A stretch of DNA of 64,000 nt from Streptomyces phyllanthi. GTDB taxonomy: Bacteria > Actinomycetota > Actinomycetes > Streptomycetales > Streptomycetaceae. How positions within the stretch are numbered: the stretch's first letter is position 1; each line of letters opens with the position of its first letter. The notes under the pieces were generated by a model. That model made no database searches, was not told the DNA's origin, and was given only the letters and a program-made list of their open reading frames with translations. Shown here in pieces: positions 44,890-53,714 of the stretch. The position numbers and the translations under genes are program-made. Location of the stretch: positions 19,403 through 83,402 of the forward strand of contig NZ_VJZE01000004.1 of assembly GCF_009377205.1 (NCBI RefSeq), given 5' to 3'.

Positions 44890-45786
44890 TCAGCGCCCCT
44901 GGGCGGGGCCGATCAAGGAGGGAAGTGGGCAGGGGGGCTGCCAGTCCGGAGTGAAGCGGCGGCGCAGGTCGGCCACCGCCTCCATGCCGCGCAGGGTCAC
45001 CTCCGGTGAGGTCGACAGGCCGGCGGGCCCGAGGAGGCCGGGGACCGCGGCCCTGACGGCGGCCTCGGGCAGACCGTGCCGCAGCAGAGCCGCCTCGACG
45101 CCGGGCGCGCCGGAGGCAACCAGTTCCTCGGTACTTCTGCCGCACACCTCGACGTAGGCGCGGGTGTGCCACGCGGTGGCGGTCTCACGCGGGGCGACCA
45201 CCACGTTGGTGAGGAGATCGGGGGCGACCTGAAGATGGCCGCCGACACGCGGAAACCCCTGCTCGGCGGCCAGGACGTCGAACGGCGGGTGGAGTGTGGT
45301 CCCGTCCACAGCGTCCGTCGGCAGAGCCTGAAACCTCTGCAACGTGCCCCCCACCGGGACGAGCCGGTCGTCGGCCACCGGCGAACCGGTGACGTCGGCG
45401 AGCACGGCACGCAGCACGAACGCGAAGGCGCTCCGCGCGTTGTCGACCGCCCACCGGTCCGTCGGCAGCGGCGCTCCGGGACGCCGGTGAACAGCCAGTT
45501 CCCCCATGCCCTCGGCCCGGACGGCCACCGGATCCCGCTTCAGCAGCCCACGCAGCAGGTGGTCGGGAGAGGTGTGCATAAGGTCGTAGTCGTCATTGTT
45601 CCAGCCGGCCATCTGCTGGTCGGAGGACACGACCTGCACGAGGTCCACCTCCAGCCCGGCCTGCTGGAAGTACCCGGAGTCGATGGCGTGGTGGAGATGC
45701 ACGTTGCCGGCGCCGGGGAAGACGCCGACCGTCAGGTGTCGGGTGGGCTCACCGGGCGGGCGGAGCGCGCTCAGCGGGGGAATCAT
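44890..45786 (-). CDS. solute-binding-fold protein without signal peptide (NMT1/THI5-like)
   Basis: 298 aa from the ATG at 45786 (GGGAG six bases upstream). The body is a class II solute-binding fold: HLTVGVFPGAGNVHLHHAIDSGYFQQAGLEVDLV, NNDDYDLMHTSPDHLLRGLLKRDPVAVRAE and a type-2 hinge. The protein starts directly in the fold with no signal peptide or lipobox, and no permease or ATPase is nearby. It follows the extradiol dioxygenase gene on the same strand after 96 bases. It may be an enzyme or a cytoplasmic ligand carrier rather than a transporter part. Confidence 0.85.
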   Translation of the reverse strand: MIPPLSALRPPGEPTRHLTVGVFPGAGNVHLHHAIDSGYFQQAGLEVDLVQVVSSDQQMAGWNNDDYDLMHTSPDHLLRGLLKRDPVAVRAEGMGELAVHRRPGAPLPTDRWAVDNARSAFAFVLRAVLADVTGSPVADDRLVPVGGTLQRFQALPTDAVDGTTLHPPFDVLAAEQGFPRVGGHLQVAPDLLTNVVVAPRETATAWHTRAYVEVCGRSTEELVASGAPGVEAALLRHGLPEAAVRAAVPGLLGPAGLSTSPEVTLRGMEAVADLRRRFTPDWQPPCPLPSLIGPAQGR

Positions 45787-45882
45787 GACGAGCTCCCTTG
45801 CATGGGATGGTTCCTTCGAGTCAGGGGGCAGGGGTGTGGAAGGCCGTCGGCCCGGAGCGTCCCGGCGGTCACGTGACAACGG

Positions 45883-46800
45883 TCAGGCGGGCTTTTCTTC
45901 CTGGTTGGTGATGAAGTCAGCCGGTGCCTCGGGGCTCCAGATGGCGGCCGGGAGGTCCTCCCAGTCGTTCGGCTGCCAGTTCTCGGTGATGCAGTCCATG
46001 TCGCTGGAGTACTCGATCCAGCTGCCCCAGGGGTCCTGGATGTAGTGGAAGAGGTTCGAGCCGAGGGTGTGGCGGCCCAGCCCCCAGCCCTTCGTGTAGC
46101 CCACGGAGGCCATGTTCTGTGCGCCCCTGGCGATCTGGTCGATGTCGGACACCATCCAGCTGGAGTGGTGCAGGCCGGGGTGCTCCGCCGGAACGAAGCC
46201 GAAGACATGGTGGTCGCCCGGCCCCGAGTTCATGAAAACGGGCCCGCCCACGATGCGGTCCGACAGGCGCAGCCCGAGTGTGCGGGTGTAGAAGGCCTCG
46301 GAGGCGCTCACATCGGTGCTGAAGATCAGCATGTGGCCGAGACGCTGGGGCCGAGTCTTCTCGGTCGCGTTCAGCCAGCGGGCCTGGTCGATGCGGCGGA
46401 CCCGGTCCCCTACGTTGGCGTCCTGCGCGTCCGTGGTCCCGAATGCGCGCCAGGGGGCGATTCCCTCGTCACGGAGGTTGACCAGGTTGCCCTCGCGATC
46501 GCGGAACCACAGCCCGCCGGGTACGTCGGCCGGTGCGTCCAGCAGCTTCAGGCCCAGGCCCTCCAGATGGCGCTGCCACTCGGGCAGCGAGTCCGGGTCC
46601 ACCGCGAACGCCACGTGGTGCAGCCGCTTGACCGGCCCCTCCGTCAGCACCGTCTGGTCCTGCTCCCGGCCGTCACAGCGGATCACCACCGCGTTGCCGC
46701 GCTCCGCCGCCTCCAGCCCGAACGCGCGGTAGAAGTCCGAGCCCGCATCGAGCGACGGCACCTGGAGTCCGTAATGCAGGAGACCTTTGACACGCAACAT
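45883..46800 (-). CDS. VOC-family extradiol ring-cleavage dioxygenase
   Basis: 305 aa; ATG at 46800 preferred (GAGGAG five bases upstream; GTG at 46806 also in frame). There are two paired betaalphabetabetabeta modules. The Fe(II) ligands are visible in the second half: His156 (RLGHMLIF), His211/212 (GLHHSSWMV) and Glu263 (GSWIEYSSD). This matches type I extradiol dioxygenases of the 2,3-dihydroxybiphenyl / catechol 2,3-dioxygenase group. It probably performs meta-cleavage of a catechol-type ring, with the FAH-type and MDR enzymes of the divergent operon acting later. Confidence 0.94.
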   Translation of the reverse strand: MLRVKGLLHYGLQVPSLDAGSDFYRAFGLEAAERGNAVVIRCDGREQDQTVLTEGPVKRLHHVAFAVDPDSLPEWQRHLEGLGLKLLDAPADVPGGLWFRDREGNLVNLRDEGIAPWRAFGTTDAQDANVGDRVRRIDQARWLNATEKTRPQRLGHMLIFSTDVSASEAFYTRTLGLRLSDRIVGGPVFMNSGPGDHHVFGFVPAEHPGLHHSSWMVSDIDQIARGAQNMASVGYTKGWGLGRHTLGSNLFHYIQDPWGSWIEYSSDMDCITENWQPNDWEDLPAAIWSPEAPADFITNQEEKPA

Positions 46801-46852
46801 GTGCACTCCTCATGGTTCTGGTGAACCCGCATCCCGCACGGGCACCGAGCTA

Positions 46853-46865
46853 AGTGTGTACACCT
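46853..46865. promoter_or_regulatory. operator-like box at the dioxygenase promoter
   Basis: AGTGTGTACACCT with the perfect core GTGTACAC, 53 bases upstream of the dioxygenase start. In the reverse sense it matches the box at 58156 (TAAGTGTG-Y-ACAC). Confidence 0.55.
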
Positions 46866-47097
46866 ACAGGGCTTGCAGTCCAGGTGTTCGGTGCAACCTT
46901 TTCCATTCCGAGGGGCGCAGATCATGTGCGTCACCCCCTGGCGCCCAGGCTCCCGCGGGGCCGGGAGTCAGGACCTCGATGACCTCGCGCGCCACACAGG
47001 CCAGGTGCTGCGTGATCAGCCGCGCGGCCCTATCCGGCCCCGGCTGCGACCGGGGCGAACAAGCCGTAGCCGGGCACCAGCCTCCCGCCGCCGGCCG

Positions 47098-47146
47098 CCA
47101 AGCACCAAGCACCAAGCACCAAGCACCAAGCACCAAGCACCAAGCA
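47098..47146. repeat. seven tandem copies of CCAAGCA
   Basis: An uninterrupted 49-base run of the heptamer CCAAGCA (7 x 7) between the dioxygenase and hydrolase promoters. It can change copy number by slippage. Confidence 0.95.
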
Positions 47147-47170
47147 CCCCGAACCCTACCCTTCCTCTCT

Positions 47171-47184
47171 CAATGTGTATGCAC
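47171..47184. promoter_or_regulatory. operator-like 14-mer at the FAH promoter
   Basis: CAATGTGTATGCAC, 42 bases upstream of the hydrolase ATG. The exact reverse complement occurs at 58064-58077. Confidence 0.6.
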
Positions 47185-47225
47185 TATGGTTCTGCTGCTT
47201 CAGAGAGCCGCCTGCCGGAGGAAAC

Positions 47226-48122
47226 ATGACACCGTCTGAATGGTCGCTGGTGCAGTACCGGGTCGATGACTCGGCGAAAGTCGCCGTCGGTGCGTATACC
47301 GACGGAACCGTGGTCCAGGGGCCACCCGGGACCGAAGGCCTCACGCTGATGGAAGTGCTGGGCCGGTGGGAGTCGCTCGCCCCGATGTTCCGTGACTGGA
47401 CGCCGACGGCGTCCGACGCCGTCGCGGGCGCCCGACTCGCCCCGCCGCTGACGTATCCCAACAAGGTGCTCTGCGCGGGCGCCAACTACTGGGACCACAT
47501 CGCCGAGATGGGCTGCGAACGCCCCGCTGAACTGGGCGACCCGTTCTTCTTCCTCAAGCCGCCGACGACGACCGTGACGGGACCGGGGGACCCGGTGCCG
47601 CTGCCCGCCTACCCGGGCGCCCACGTCGACTGGGAGGCCGAACTGGCCGTCGTCATCGGCCGTGGCGGCCGCGACCTCGCGCCCGAGCAGGCCATGGACC
47701 ACGTGGCCGGCTACATGGCGGCGAACGACGTCTCGGCCCGGGACCGGATCAAGTCCGCCAAGCCGGTCGCCGAGCCGTTCGGCTTCGACTGGGTCAGCCA
47801 CAAGGGACAGGACGGGTTCTGCCCGCTCGGCCCCGGGCTGGTGCCCGCCTGGCAGATCACCGACCCGCAGAACCTGAGGATCCAGCTCAGCGTCAACGGC
47901 GTGCTGAAGCAGGACTCCTCCACCGCGCAGATGATGGTGAAGATCCCCGAGGTGATCGCGGCGGCCAGCCGCATCACCCGACTGGAACCCGGGGACGTCA
48001 TCCTCACCGGCACACCGGCCGGCTGCGGTGTACCGCGCAGGGAGTTCCTGGCTGCCGGGGACGAGATAGTGATTGAAATCGAGCGGATCGGCCGCCTCGA
48101 GAACACGGTGGTGGCGCCATGA
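47226..48122 (+). CDS. fumarylacetoacetate-hydrolase family protein
   Basis: 298 aa from the ATG at 47226 (GGAGGAAAC directly upstream). The FAH catalytic domain spans about residues 78-295 with metal ligands Glu137 and Glu139 (DWEAELAVVIG) and Asp168 (ANDVSARD), plus VILTGTPAGCGVPRREFL near the end. Such enzymes are 2-oxo-pent-4-enoate / 2-oxohept-3-ene-dioate hydratases or acylpyruvate hydrolases and act on ring-cleavage products. Its stop overlaps the dehydrogenase start (ATGA). Confidence 0.95.
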   Translation: MTPSEWSLVQYRVDDSAKVAVGAYTDGTVVQGPPGTEGLTLMEVLGRWESLAPMFRDWTPTASDAVAGARLAPPLTYPNKVLCAGANYWDHIAEMGCERPAELGDPFFFLKPPTTTVTGPGDPVPLPAYPGAHVDWEAELAVVIGRGGRDLAPEQAMDHVAGYMAANDVSARDRIKSAKPVAEPFGFDWVSHKGQDGFCPLGPGLVPAWQITDPQNLRIQLSVNGVLKQDSSTAQMMVKIPEVIAAASRITRLEPGDVILTGTPAGCGVPRREFLAAGDEIVIEIERIGRLENTVVAP

Positions 48123-49234
48123 ACGACACTTCACCCCTCTCCGAGCTCGGCTGGTCGGAAGCTCTGTCGGTTCCCGCAACCATGAAAGCGATGATGTTCC
48201 GCCGGTTCGGACCGCCCGACGTCCTGGAGCAGGCCACGGTGGACACACCGCGCCCCGGCCCCGGAGAGGTCCTCGTCCAGGTCGCCGCGGTCGGTATCGG
48301 CCGACTGCTCGACCTCACGGCCCGCGCGGGCAACCACCCCTACGCCAAGATCGAACCGCCCCACATCCTGGGCGCGGACCACGCCGGCACCGTCGCCGCA
48401 CTGGGCGAGGGCGTGGACTCCGTACAGATCGCCGACCGCGTGGCCGTCCTGCCCGGTGTCGCCTGCGGCACCTGTGCCTACTGCGCGGAAGGCCGTGAGG
48501 AGGTCTGCGACTCCCTGACCGTGATAGGCACCCACCACCCCGGCGCCTACGCGCAGTACTGTGCGGTGCCGGCGCGCAACGTGCACAGGGTCCCGGACGG
48601 CATTCCGGCCGCGATGGCCGCCTCGCTCGCGCTCCTCGGCCCGGTCGCCGCCAACCAGATGTCCCAGGCAGGACTCCGCCCCGGACACTGGGTGCTCGTC
48701 CAGGGCGCCTCCTCCGCGCTCGGCTCCACGACGGCCGCCTACGCCCGGCACCTGGGAGCGAAGATCATCTCGACCTCCCGCTCGGCGGAGAAGCGCGCGG
48801 CCATGGCCGCGGCGGGAGCCGACGTCGTGCTCGACACCAACGCGCCGGACTTCGTGGAGCGCGTACGCGAGGCGACCGGCGGCCGCGGCGTCGACATCGC
48901 CGTCGACAACCTCGGTGACCCGGCCGTCTGGGACGCCACCATCGACTCCCTGACCCGCGGGGGCACCGTGGTGACCTCCGGTGCCTTCCTCGGCGGCCAG
49001 GTCAAGATCGACCTGCGGCGGGTGTACTCCGACTGCCACCGCATCATCGGGGTCCGCACCGGCAACCCGGCCTCGGTGAAGGAACTGTGGACGCAGGTGG
49101 AGAACGGCTTCCGTGCCGTTGTCGACCGCACGTTCCCCATCGCCCGCGCCGCCGACGCCCACCACTACATGGAGGAGGACAACAGCCTCGGGCGTGTGGC
49201 GCTCACATTGCGCACCGAGGACTGGGACGCGTAA
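48119..49234 (+). CDS. MDR-family zinc-type alcohol dehydrogenase / quinone oxidoreductase
   Basis: 371 aa from the ATG overlapping the FAH stop. The structural zinc motif CGTCAYCAEGREEVC (four Cys) and the NAD(P) site VLVQGASSALGSTTAAYARHLGAK are present. The catalytic-zinc Cys normally found after the first beta strands is not there: the segment reads AVGIGRLLDLTARAG. It therefore resembles quinone-oxidoreductase-like MDR enzymes that reduce enones. It probably reduces an unsaturated or aldehyde intermediate in the meta-cleavage branch. Confidence 0.93.
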   Translation: MNDTSPLSELGWSEALSVPATMKAMMFRRFGPPDVLEQATVDTPRPGPGEVLVQVAAVGIGRLLDLTARAGNHPYAKIEPPHILGADHAGTVAALGEGVDSVQIADRVAVLPGVACGTCAYCAEGREEVCDSLTVIGTHHPGAYAQYCAVPARNVHRVPDGIPAAMAASLALLGPVAANQMSQAGLRPGHWVLVQGASSALGSTTAAYARHLGAKIISTSRSAEKRAAMAAAGADVVLDTNAPDFVERVREATGGRGVDIAVDNLGDPAVWDATIDSLTRGGTVVTSGAFLGGQVKIDLRRVYSDCHRIIGVRTGNPASVKELWTQVENGFRAVVDRTFPIARAADAHHYMEEDNSLGRVALTLRTEDWDA

Positions 49235-49268
49235 CGGCACCCGGCCCCGGCCCCGGCCGGTTCCCGAT

Positions 49269-49316
49269 GGGACGACCGTGGGGACGCTGCGGATCAGTCG
49301 TCCCCACGGTCGTCCC
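49269..49316 (+). terminator. strong 18-bp hairpin terminator
   Basis: GGGACGACCGTGGGGACG (49269-49286) and CGTCCCCACGGTCGTCCC (49299-49316) are perfectly complementary around a 12-base loop, 35 bases after the dehydrogenase stop. Confidence 0.8.
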
Positions 49317-49483
49317 ACCGGGGCTCCCTCGCCGGGGCTCCCCACCGCTGCGGGCCCCACCGCTGCGGGCCCGACGCTCCGCCGCGAGAGACCAGCGCGC
49401 CCTTTTCTCGCAGCCTCACAACGAAGGGCGCCTGAACCGGACTTACGCCCGGCAGGCGCCCTGTGGCACATCAGTGGGGCCGA

Positions 49484-50101
49484 TCAGTGAGGATCGCCCG
49501 GAGTGCTCGAGCCGGCCAGCCATTTCGCGCCCTCTTCATAGAGGCGCCGCACGACCTCACCCGTCAGGCCCGGCAGCCCGGTCCTCACCGTGAAGCCGGC
49601 CTTGGTCTGGAGATAGCCGAGATGACGGTAGCCGACGGGGAAGCGGCCCAGCAGCCGCGGATCCAGACTCAGCGTCGCGGACGGATCGACCACGTCGAGC
49701 CGGTCCTTCTCGTAGATCGGCTGCCGACGCACGATCTTCCACGCGCCCTCGTGGCGCGCGCAGAAGTCGTAGAAGCGTCCCGTGCAGACGACGTCGACCT
49801 CGACACCGTCGACCTCGGCCCTCTGGTTGATGGTCATCTTCGTCTGGGCCACGGCACGGTCGCCGACGACGTCCGCGGTGTGACCGCCGAGGAAGTGGAG
49901 GATGCTGACGCCGTTGTCGAAGCCCTCCCGGCTGATCGCGATGAAGTCCGTCGCCCGGCCCTGGAACCACGTGGCCGTCATCCAGCCGTCGTCGGGATGC
50001 CACACGGTGGCGAACCGCTCCCAGTCACCGGCGTCGCGCCACAGCGCCCAGTCCTCGACGAGCTGACGCAGTTCGCGCTTGTCCGTCTCGATGGTCGGCA
50101 T
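49484..50101 (-). CDS. SnoaL/NTF2-like protein
   Basis: 205 aa from the ATG at 50101. The NTF2-like cone is evident: LRQLVEDWALWRDAGDWERFATVWHPDDGWMTATWFQG, then SILHFLGGHTADVVGDRAVAQTKMTINQRAEVDGVEVDVVCTGRFYDFCARHEGAWKIVRR. The C-terminal 65 residues extend beyond the fold. Members are dehydratases, isomerases or the beta subunits of ring-hydroxylating dioxygenases. It is divergent from the LysR gene that precedes the Rieske oxygenase, so a helper role in that pathway is likely. Confidence 0.9.
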   Translation of the reverse strand: MPTIETDKRELRQLVEDWALWRDAGDWERFATVWHPDDGWMTATWFQGRATDFIAISREGFDNGVSILHFLGGHTADVVGDRAVAQTKMTINQRAEVDGVEVDVVCTGRFYDFCARHEGAWKIVRRQPIYEKDRLDVVDPSATLSLDPRLLGRFPVGYRHLGYLQTKAGFTVRTGLPGLTGEVVRRLYEEGAKWLAGSSTPGDPH

Positions 50102-50323
50102 TCAAGACCTCCGTTGCATGCAGTGAAAGAAATCCGCAGTGACGATCGGGCCCACTTCATGCACATCCGATGCGGAGCGGTGAGCGATGACCGAGAGCCC
50201 CGGACCGGCGGAGAAAGCGTCGAACGCGTCGAATAAATACACCGACGGCCGACGGCGAAACGGCATCGGAACGGGGCCTGTCAGGACGGTAATACCGTAC
50301 TCGCACCCAGTCGAATCAGTATT

Positions 50324-50333
50324 TCGCATGCGA
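50324..50333. promoter_or_regulatory. 10-bp palindrome in the SnoaL / LysR divergent region
   Basis: TCGCATGCGA, perfect palindrome 26 bases before the LysR start, a candidate LysR-type site. Confidence 0.3.
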
Positions 50334-50358
50334 TAGATGGACGAGGTGAATAGTCGGC

Positions 50359-51282
50359 GTGAACAGCGACACTCGACCAACGAACACCGTTACCGGCCTG
50401 CACCGGGTCGACCTCAATCTGCTCCCGCTGCTCGCCGCCCTCCTCGAGCACCGCAGTGTCACCCGCGCCGCCCAGGCGGTCGGGCTGACCCAGCCGGCCA
50501 TGAGCAACGCCCTGCAGCGGCTGCGGCGCACCCTCGGCGACGAGCTCCTCGTCCGGGTCGGCCGCCACTACGTGCTCACCACGCGCGCCTGCGCACTGGC
50601 CGGTCCGGTCAACCTGATCCTGGAGACCGCGACCAACCAGGTGCTCACGCCTCCGACGTTCGATCCCGCGACTTCGGACCGTACGTTCCGCATAGCCGCG
50701 ACCAGCGCCACGGCCCTGCCCGTCCTTCCCGCCCTGAGCGCCACGCTCGCCCTGTCCGCGCCGGGTGTCCGCCTGCAACTGGAACCGCCTGAGTCCTTCA
50801 TGGCCCTCACCCGCGCCGACGGGACGGCGGACGTGACGCTGCTGCCGGACACCGTGCCGACCACGCTGCCGAGGGAACGGCTCTACCACGAGGACTGGGT
50901 CGTGGTCGCCGACGCGAACAACGAGCGCATCGGCGCGACGCTCACCGTCGACGACCTCGCCCGGCTGCCTCACGTGGTGTTCGAGTGGGAAGGAGGATGG
51001 GTCGGCGCTCAGCAGGCCCTGGCCCAGCTGATTCCCGATCTCGTCGTCCAATGCGTCGTCTTCGAGTTCCTGATGATCCCCCCGATGGTGCGCGGCACGC
51101 CCATGATCGCGCTGTTGCAGCGCCGGCTGGCCCAGCGGCTGGCGGCCCAGAACGGGCTCAGGGTGATGGAATCGCCGATTCCCCTGCCGTCGCTCGACAT
51201 CGATCTGGTGTGGAATCCGCGCACTGCCGGCGACCCCGGACGGAAATGGCTCCGGAAGCAGCTGATGCGCGCGGTTCATTAG
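50359..51282 (+). CDS. LysR-family transcriptional regulator
   Basis: 307 aa, GTG start. The N-terminal winged helix reads LNLLPLLAALLEHRSVTRAAQAVGLTQPAMSNALQRLRRTLGD. The effector domain fills residues 100-300 with FRIAATSATALPVLPALSATL and the C-terminal MESPIPLPSLDIDLVWNPRTAGDPGRKWLRKQL. This resembles the NodD/aromatic subfamily. It stands directly upstream of the Rieske/VanB operon and divergent from the SnoaL gene, both likely targets. Confidence 0.94.
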   Translation: MNSDTRPTNTVTGLHRVDLNLLPLLAALLEHRSVTRAAQAVGLTQPAMSNALQRLRRTLGDELLVRVGRHYVLTTRACALAGPVNLILETATNQVLTPPTFDPATSDRTFRIAATSATALPVLPALSATLALSAPGVRLQLEPPESFMALTRADGTADVTLLPDTVPTTLPRERLYHEDWVVVADANNERIGATLTVDDLARLPHVVFEWEGGWVGAQQALAQLIPDLVVQCVVFEFLMIPPMVRGTPMIALLQRRLAQRLAAQNGLRVMESPIPLPSLDIDLVWNPRTAGDPGRKWLRKQLMRAVH

Positions 51283-51420
51283 CGACGTGATTGCACATCA
51301 TTTCCAGCATTCATTGGACTCATTCCTCGGCTGTACTTAGCGTTCCGGCGAGAGCCCGTTTATGAGCGACGCGATACGCGCTCTCGTGGACCATCGCCGA
51401 ACCCGAGGAGGAGAACCGTC

Positions 51421-52512
51421 ATGTTCCCGCTGAATGCCTGGTACGCCGCGGCATGGGACACCGAAGTCGGTCGCACCCTGTTGCCACGCACCATCGGCGA
51501 GCGACCGCTCGTGCTGTACAGAACGGCTTCCGGAAAACCGGTGGCGATGGCCGATGCCTGCTGGCACCGTCTCGTGCCCTTGTCGATGGGCGAGTTGCAC
51601 GGTGACGAGGTGGTCTGCGGCTACCACGGCCTCGCCTACGGACCCGACGGCCGCTGCACCCGGATGCCTGCCCAGGAGACCCTCAACCCGTCCGCCGCGG
51701 TCGCTTCGTACCCGGTGGTGGAGCGGCACAGGTTCGTCTGGGTCTGGCTGGGCGACCCTGCGACGGCCGACCCCGACCTCGTCCCGGACCTGCACTGGAA
51801 CGACGATCCGCAGTGGGCAGGGGACGGTGAGAGCATCCTCCTCGACTGCGACTACAGGCTGGTCCTCGACAACCTCATGGACCTCACCCACGAGCAGTTC
51901 CTGCACGCCGACAGCCTCGCCAGCGACGAGCTCTCCGAGGCCGAACCCGACGTGGCCCACGACGACCATTCGGTCACGCTCACCCGGTGGATGCCGGGGA
52001 TCGAGGCGCCGCCCTTCCTGGCCATGCAGATGCGCCGCAGGAATCCCGCCTACGACGGGCCCGTCGACCGGTGGCAGGTCATCCGCTTCACCGCTCCCTC
52101 GACGATCACCATCGACGTCGGTGTCGCGCCGGCCGGATGCGGGGCACCGGAAGGCGACCGGAGCGCCGGTGTCAACGGCTACGTACTCAACACGGTCACA
52201 CCTGCCACGGCCGGCACCTGCCACTACTTCTGGGCCTTCACCCGCAACTACCACCTCCACGACCAGAGCCTGACCACCCTGCTCCGCAACAGCGTCTCCC
52301 GGGTCTTCGGTCAGGACACCGAGATGCTCAACGCGCAGCAGCGGGCGATCGAGGCCAACCCTGGACACGAGTTCTACAACCTCAACATCGACGTCGGCGG
52401 AATGTGGGTGCGCCGCATCATCGACGCGCAGGTCGCACGTGAGCAGGGACGAGACCGCACACCCCCGAGCCGCCTGGCGGCCGTAGCGGCCACGACGAGG
52501 GAGACGGCATGA
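51421..52512 (+). CDS. Rieske 2Fe-2S aromatic oxygenase (VanA-like)
   Basis: 363 aa from the ATG at 51421 (GAGGAGGAG upstream). The Rieske cluster ligands are Cys47, His49, Cys66 and His69 (CWH and CGYH). The mononuclear iron site is in LVLDNLMDLTHEQFLHADS with His157 and His162. This is the layout of phthalate-type and vanillate-O-demethylase oxygenases, which demethylate or hydroxylate a substituted benzoate. The reductase gene overlaps its stop by four bases. The substrate may be a methoxylated or hydroxylated benzoate feeding the ring-cleavage branches; that is inference. Confidence 0.96.
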   Translation: MFPLNAWYAAAWDTEVGRTLLPRTIGERPLVLYRTASGKPVAMADACWHRLVPLSMGELHGDEVVCGYHGLAYGPDGRCTRMPAQETLNPSAAVASYPVVERHRFVWVWLGDPATADPDLVPDLHWNDDPQWAGDGESILLDCDYRLVLDNLMDLTHEQFLHADSLASDELSEAEPDVAHDDHSVTLTRWMPGIEAPPFLAMQMRRRNPAYDGPVDRWQVIRFTAPSTITIDVGVAPAGCGAPEGDRSAGVNGYVLNTVTPATAGTCHYFWAFTRNYHLHDQSLTTLLRNSVSRVFGQDTEMLNAQQRAIEANPGHEFYNLNIDVGGMWVRRIIDAQVAREQGRDRTPPSRLAAVAATTRETA

Positions 52513-53468
52513 CAAGCACCCCCGACACGGCGGTCGTGGTGACACGCACCGAACTCGTCCCGGACATCGTGGAACTGGTGCTGCGCCCGTCCGGACCGGT
52601 CCGGTCGGTCCCGCCGGGCAGCCACATCGACATCACGGTCCCCTTGCCGGGCGGGCGGGAGCTGCGCTCCTACTCGCTGGTCGACCGGGGCCACGACGAC
52701 GGCCTGCTCCGCATCGCCGTGCGTCTCCAGCAGGACGGGCGTGGGGGATCTCGGTGGATGCACGACCTGCGCCCCGGTTCGGAGGTCGGCTTCGCGGGCC
52801 CGATCGACGAGTTCCCGCTCAGCCCGGGCCGGCTGCCGAGCGTGCTCCTCGCAGGCGGCATCGGGATCACGCCCATCGTCGGGCTCGCCCACGCGCTGCG
52901 CACACGAGGCGCCGACTACCGGCTCGTCTACGCCGGCCGGTCCCGCGACCAGATGGCCTTCGTCGACGACCTCGAGCGGGAACATCCCGGCAGGGTCAGG
53001 GTCTTCGAGGACGGACACGGGACCTTCGCCGACCCGGACGAGGTCGTCGCGTCGGTCCCTGACGGTGGCGTGTTGTACGTCTGCGGCCCGATGGGACTGC
53101 TCGTCGCCGTCCGTGCGGCCTGGGAGCGCGCCGCCAGGCCACCCGGGGGTCTCCGCTTCGAAACGTTCGGCACGAGCGGCGTCCTCCCGGCCACACCGTT
53201 CCGCGTGGAGGTTCCCGCGCGCGGCCTGAGCTTGGACGTACCCGTCGGCACGAGCCTCCTGGACGCCCTGCAGAGCGCCGGGGTGGAGATGATGTACGAC
53301 TGTCGCCGGGGCGAGTGCGGCCTGTGCAGAGTCGCGATACTCGACGTGACCGGCAAAGTCGATCACCGGGACGTGTTCCTCTCGGAACGTCAGCGCGCGG
53401 AGGGCCGGGCGATGTGCGCGTGCGTGTCGCGCGTCGCGGGAGGGGCCCGCATCACCATCGATTGCTGA
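52509..53468 (+). CDS. PDR/VanB-family oxidoreductase
   Basis: 319 aa, ATG overlapping the oxygenase stop. The order is FMN domain (RSYSL at 53-57), NAD domain (AGGIGITP at 115-122) and C-terminal plant-type 2Fe-2S ferredoxin with Cys265, Cys270, Cys273 and Cys303. It passes electrons from NAD(P)H through FMN and the 2Fe-2S cluster to the Rieske oxygenase. All cofactor motifs are intact, so the pair should be a complete two-component monooxygenase. Confidence 0.96.
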   Translation: MTSTPDTAVVVTRTELVPDIVELVLRPSGPVRSVPPGSHIDITVPLPGGRELRSYSLVDRGHDDGLLRIAVRLQQDGRGGSRWMHDLRPGSEVGFAGPIDEFPLSPGRLPSVLLAGGIGITPIVGLAHALRTRGADYRLVYAGRSRDQMAFVDDLEREHPGRVRVFEDGHGTFADPDEVVASVPDGGVLYVCGPMGLLVAVRAAWERAARPPGGLRFETFGTSGVLPATPFRVEVPARGLSLDVPVGTSLLDALQSAGVEMMYDCRRGECGLCRVAILDVTGKVDHRDVFLSERQRAEGRAMCACVSRVAGGARITIDC

Positions 53469-53714
53469 ACGCGCCGACCGGTGTGGCGGCTCCCGCCGCT
53501 ACGCGGGAACGCCGGAGCGCCCACGCTCCCCGGACGAGCCCCCACGCTCCCCGGACACTCGCGTGGGCGGCAGGTCCTGCTCCGTCCGGACGCGCTTGCC
53601 GTCGTGGAGACGGCGGGCGCCCCGGCGCCGGGCCAGGGCGGCGACGAGTCGCAGGCCGCGTCCGCGCCGCGAACGGGCAGGCCGCCGACCGCGGTCGGCG
53701 ACGTCCCCGTCGGC

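Larger units (their letters stand above)
46801..47225. other. divergent promoter region of the meta-cleavage operons
   Basis: 425 bases with no supported gene. It holds two operator-like boxes (46853, 47171) and seven copies of CCAAGCA at 47098-47146. Confidence 0.65.

Noticed and set aside
47098..47146. CCAAGCA array considered as a CRISPR
   Set aside because: The units are 7 bp with no spacers and no cas genes nearby; it is a simple tandem repeat.
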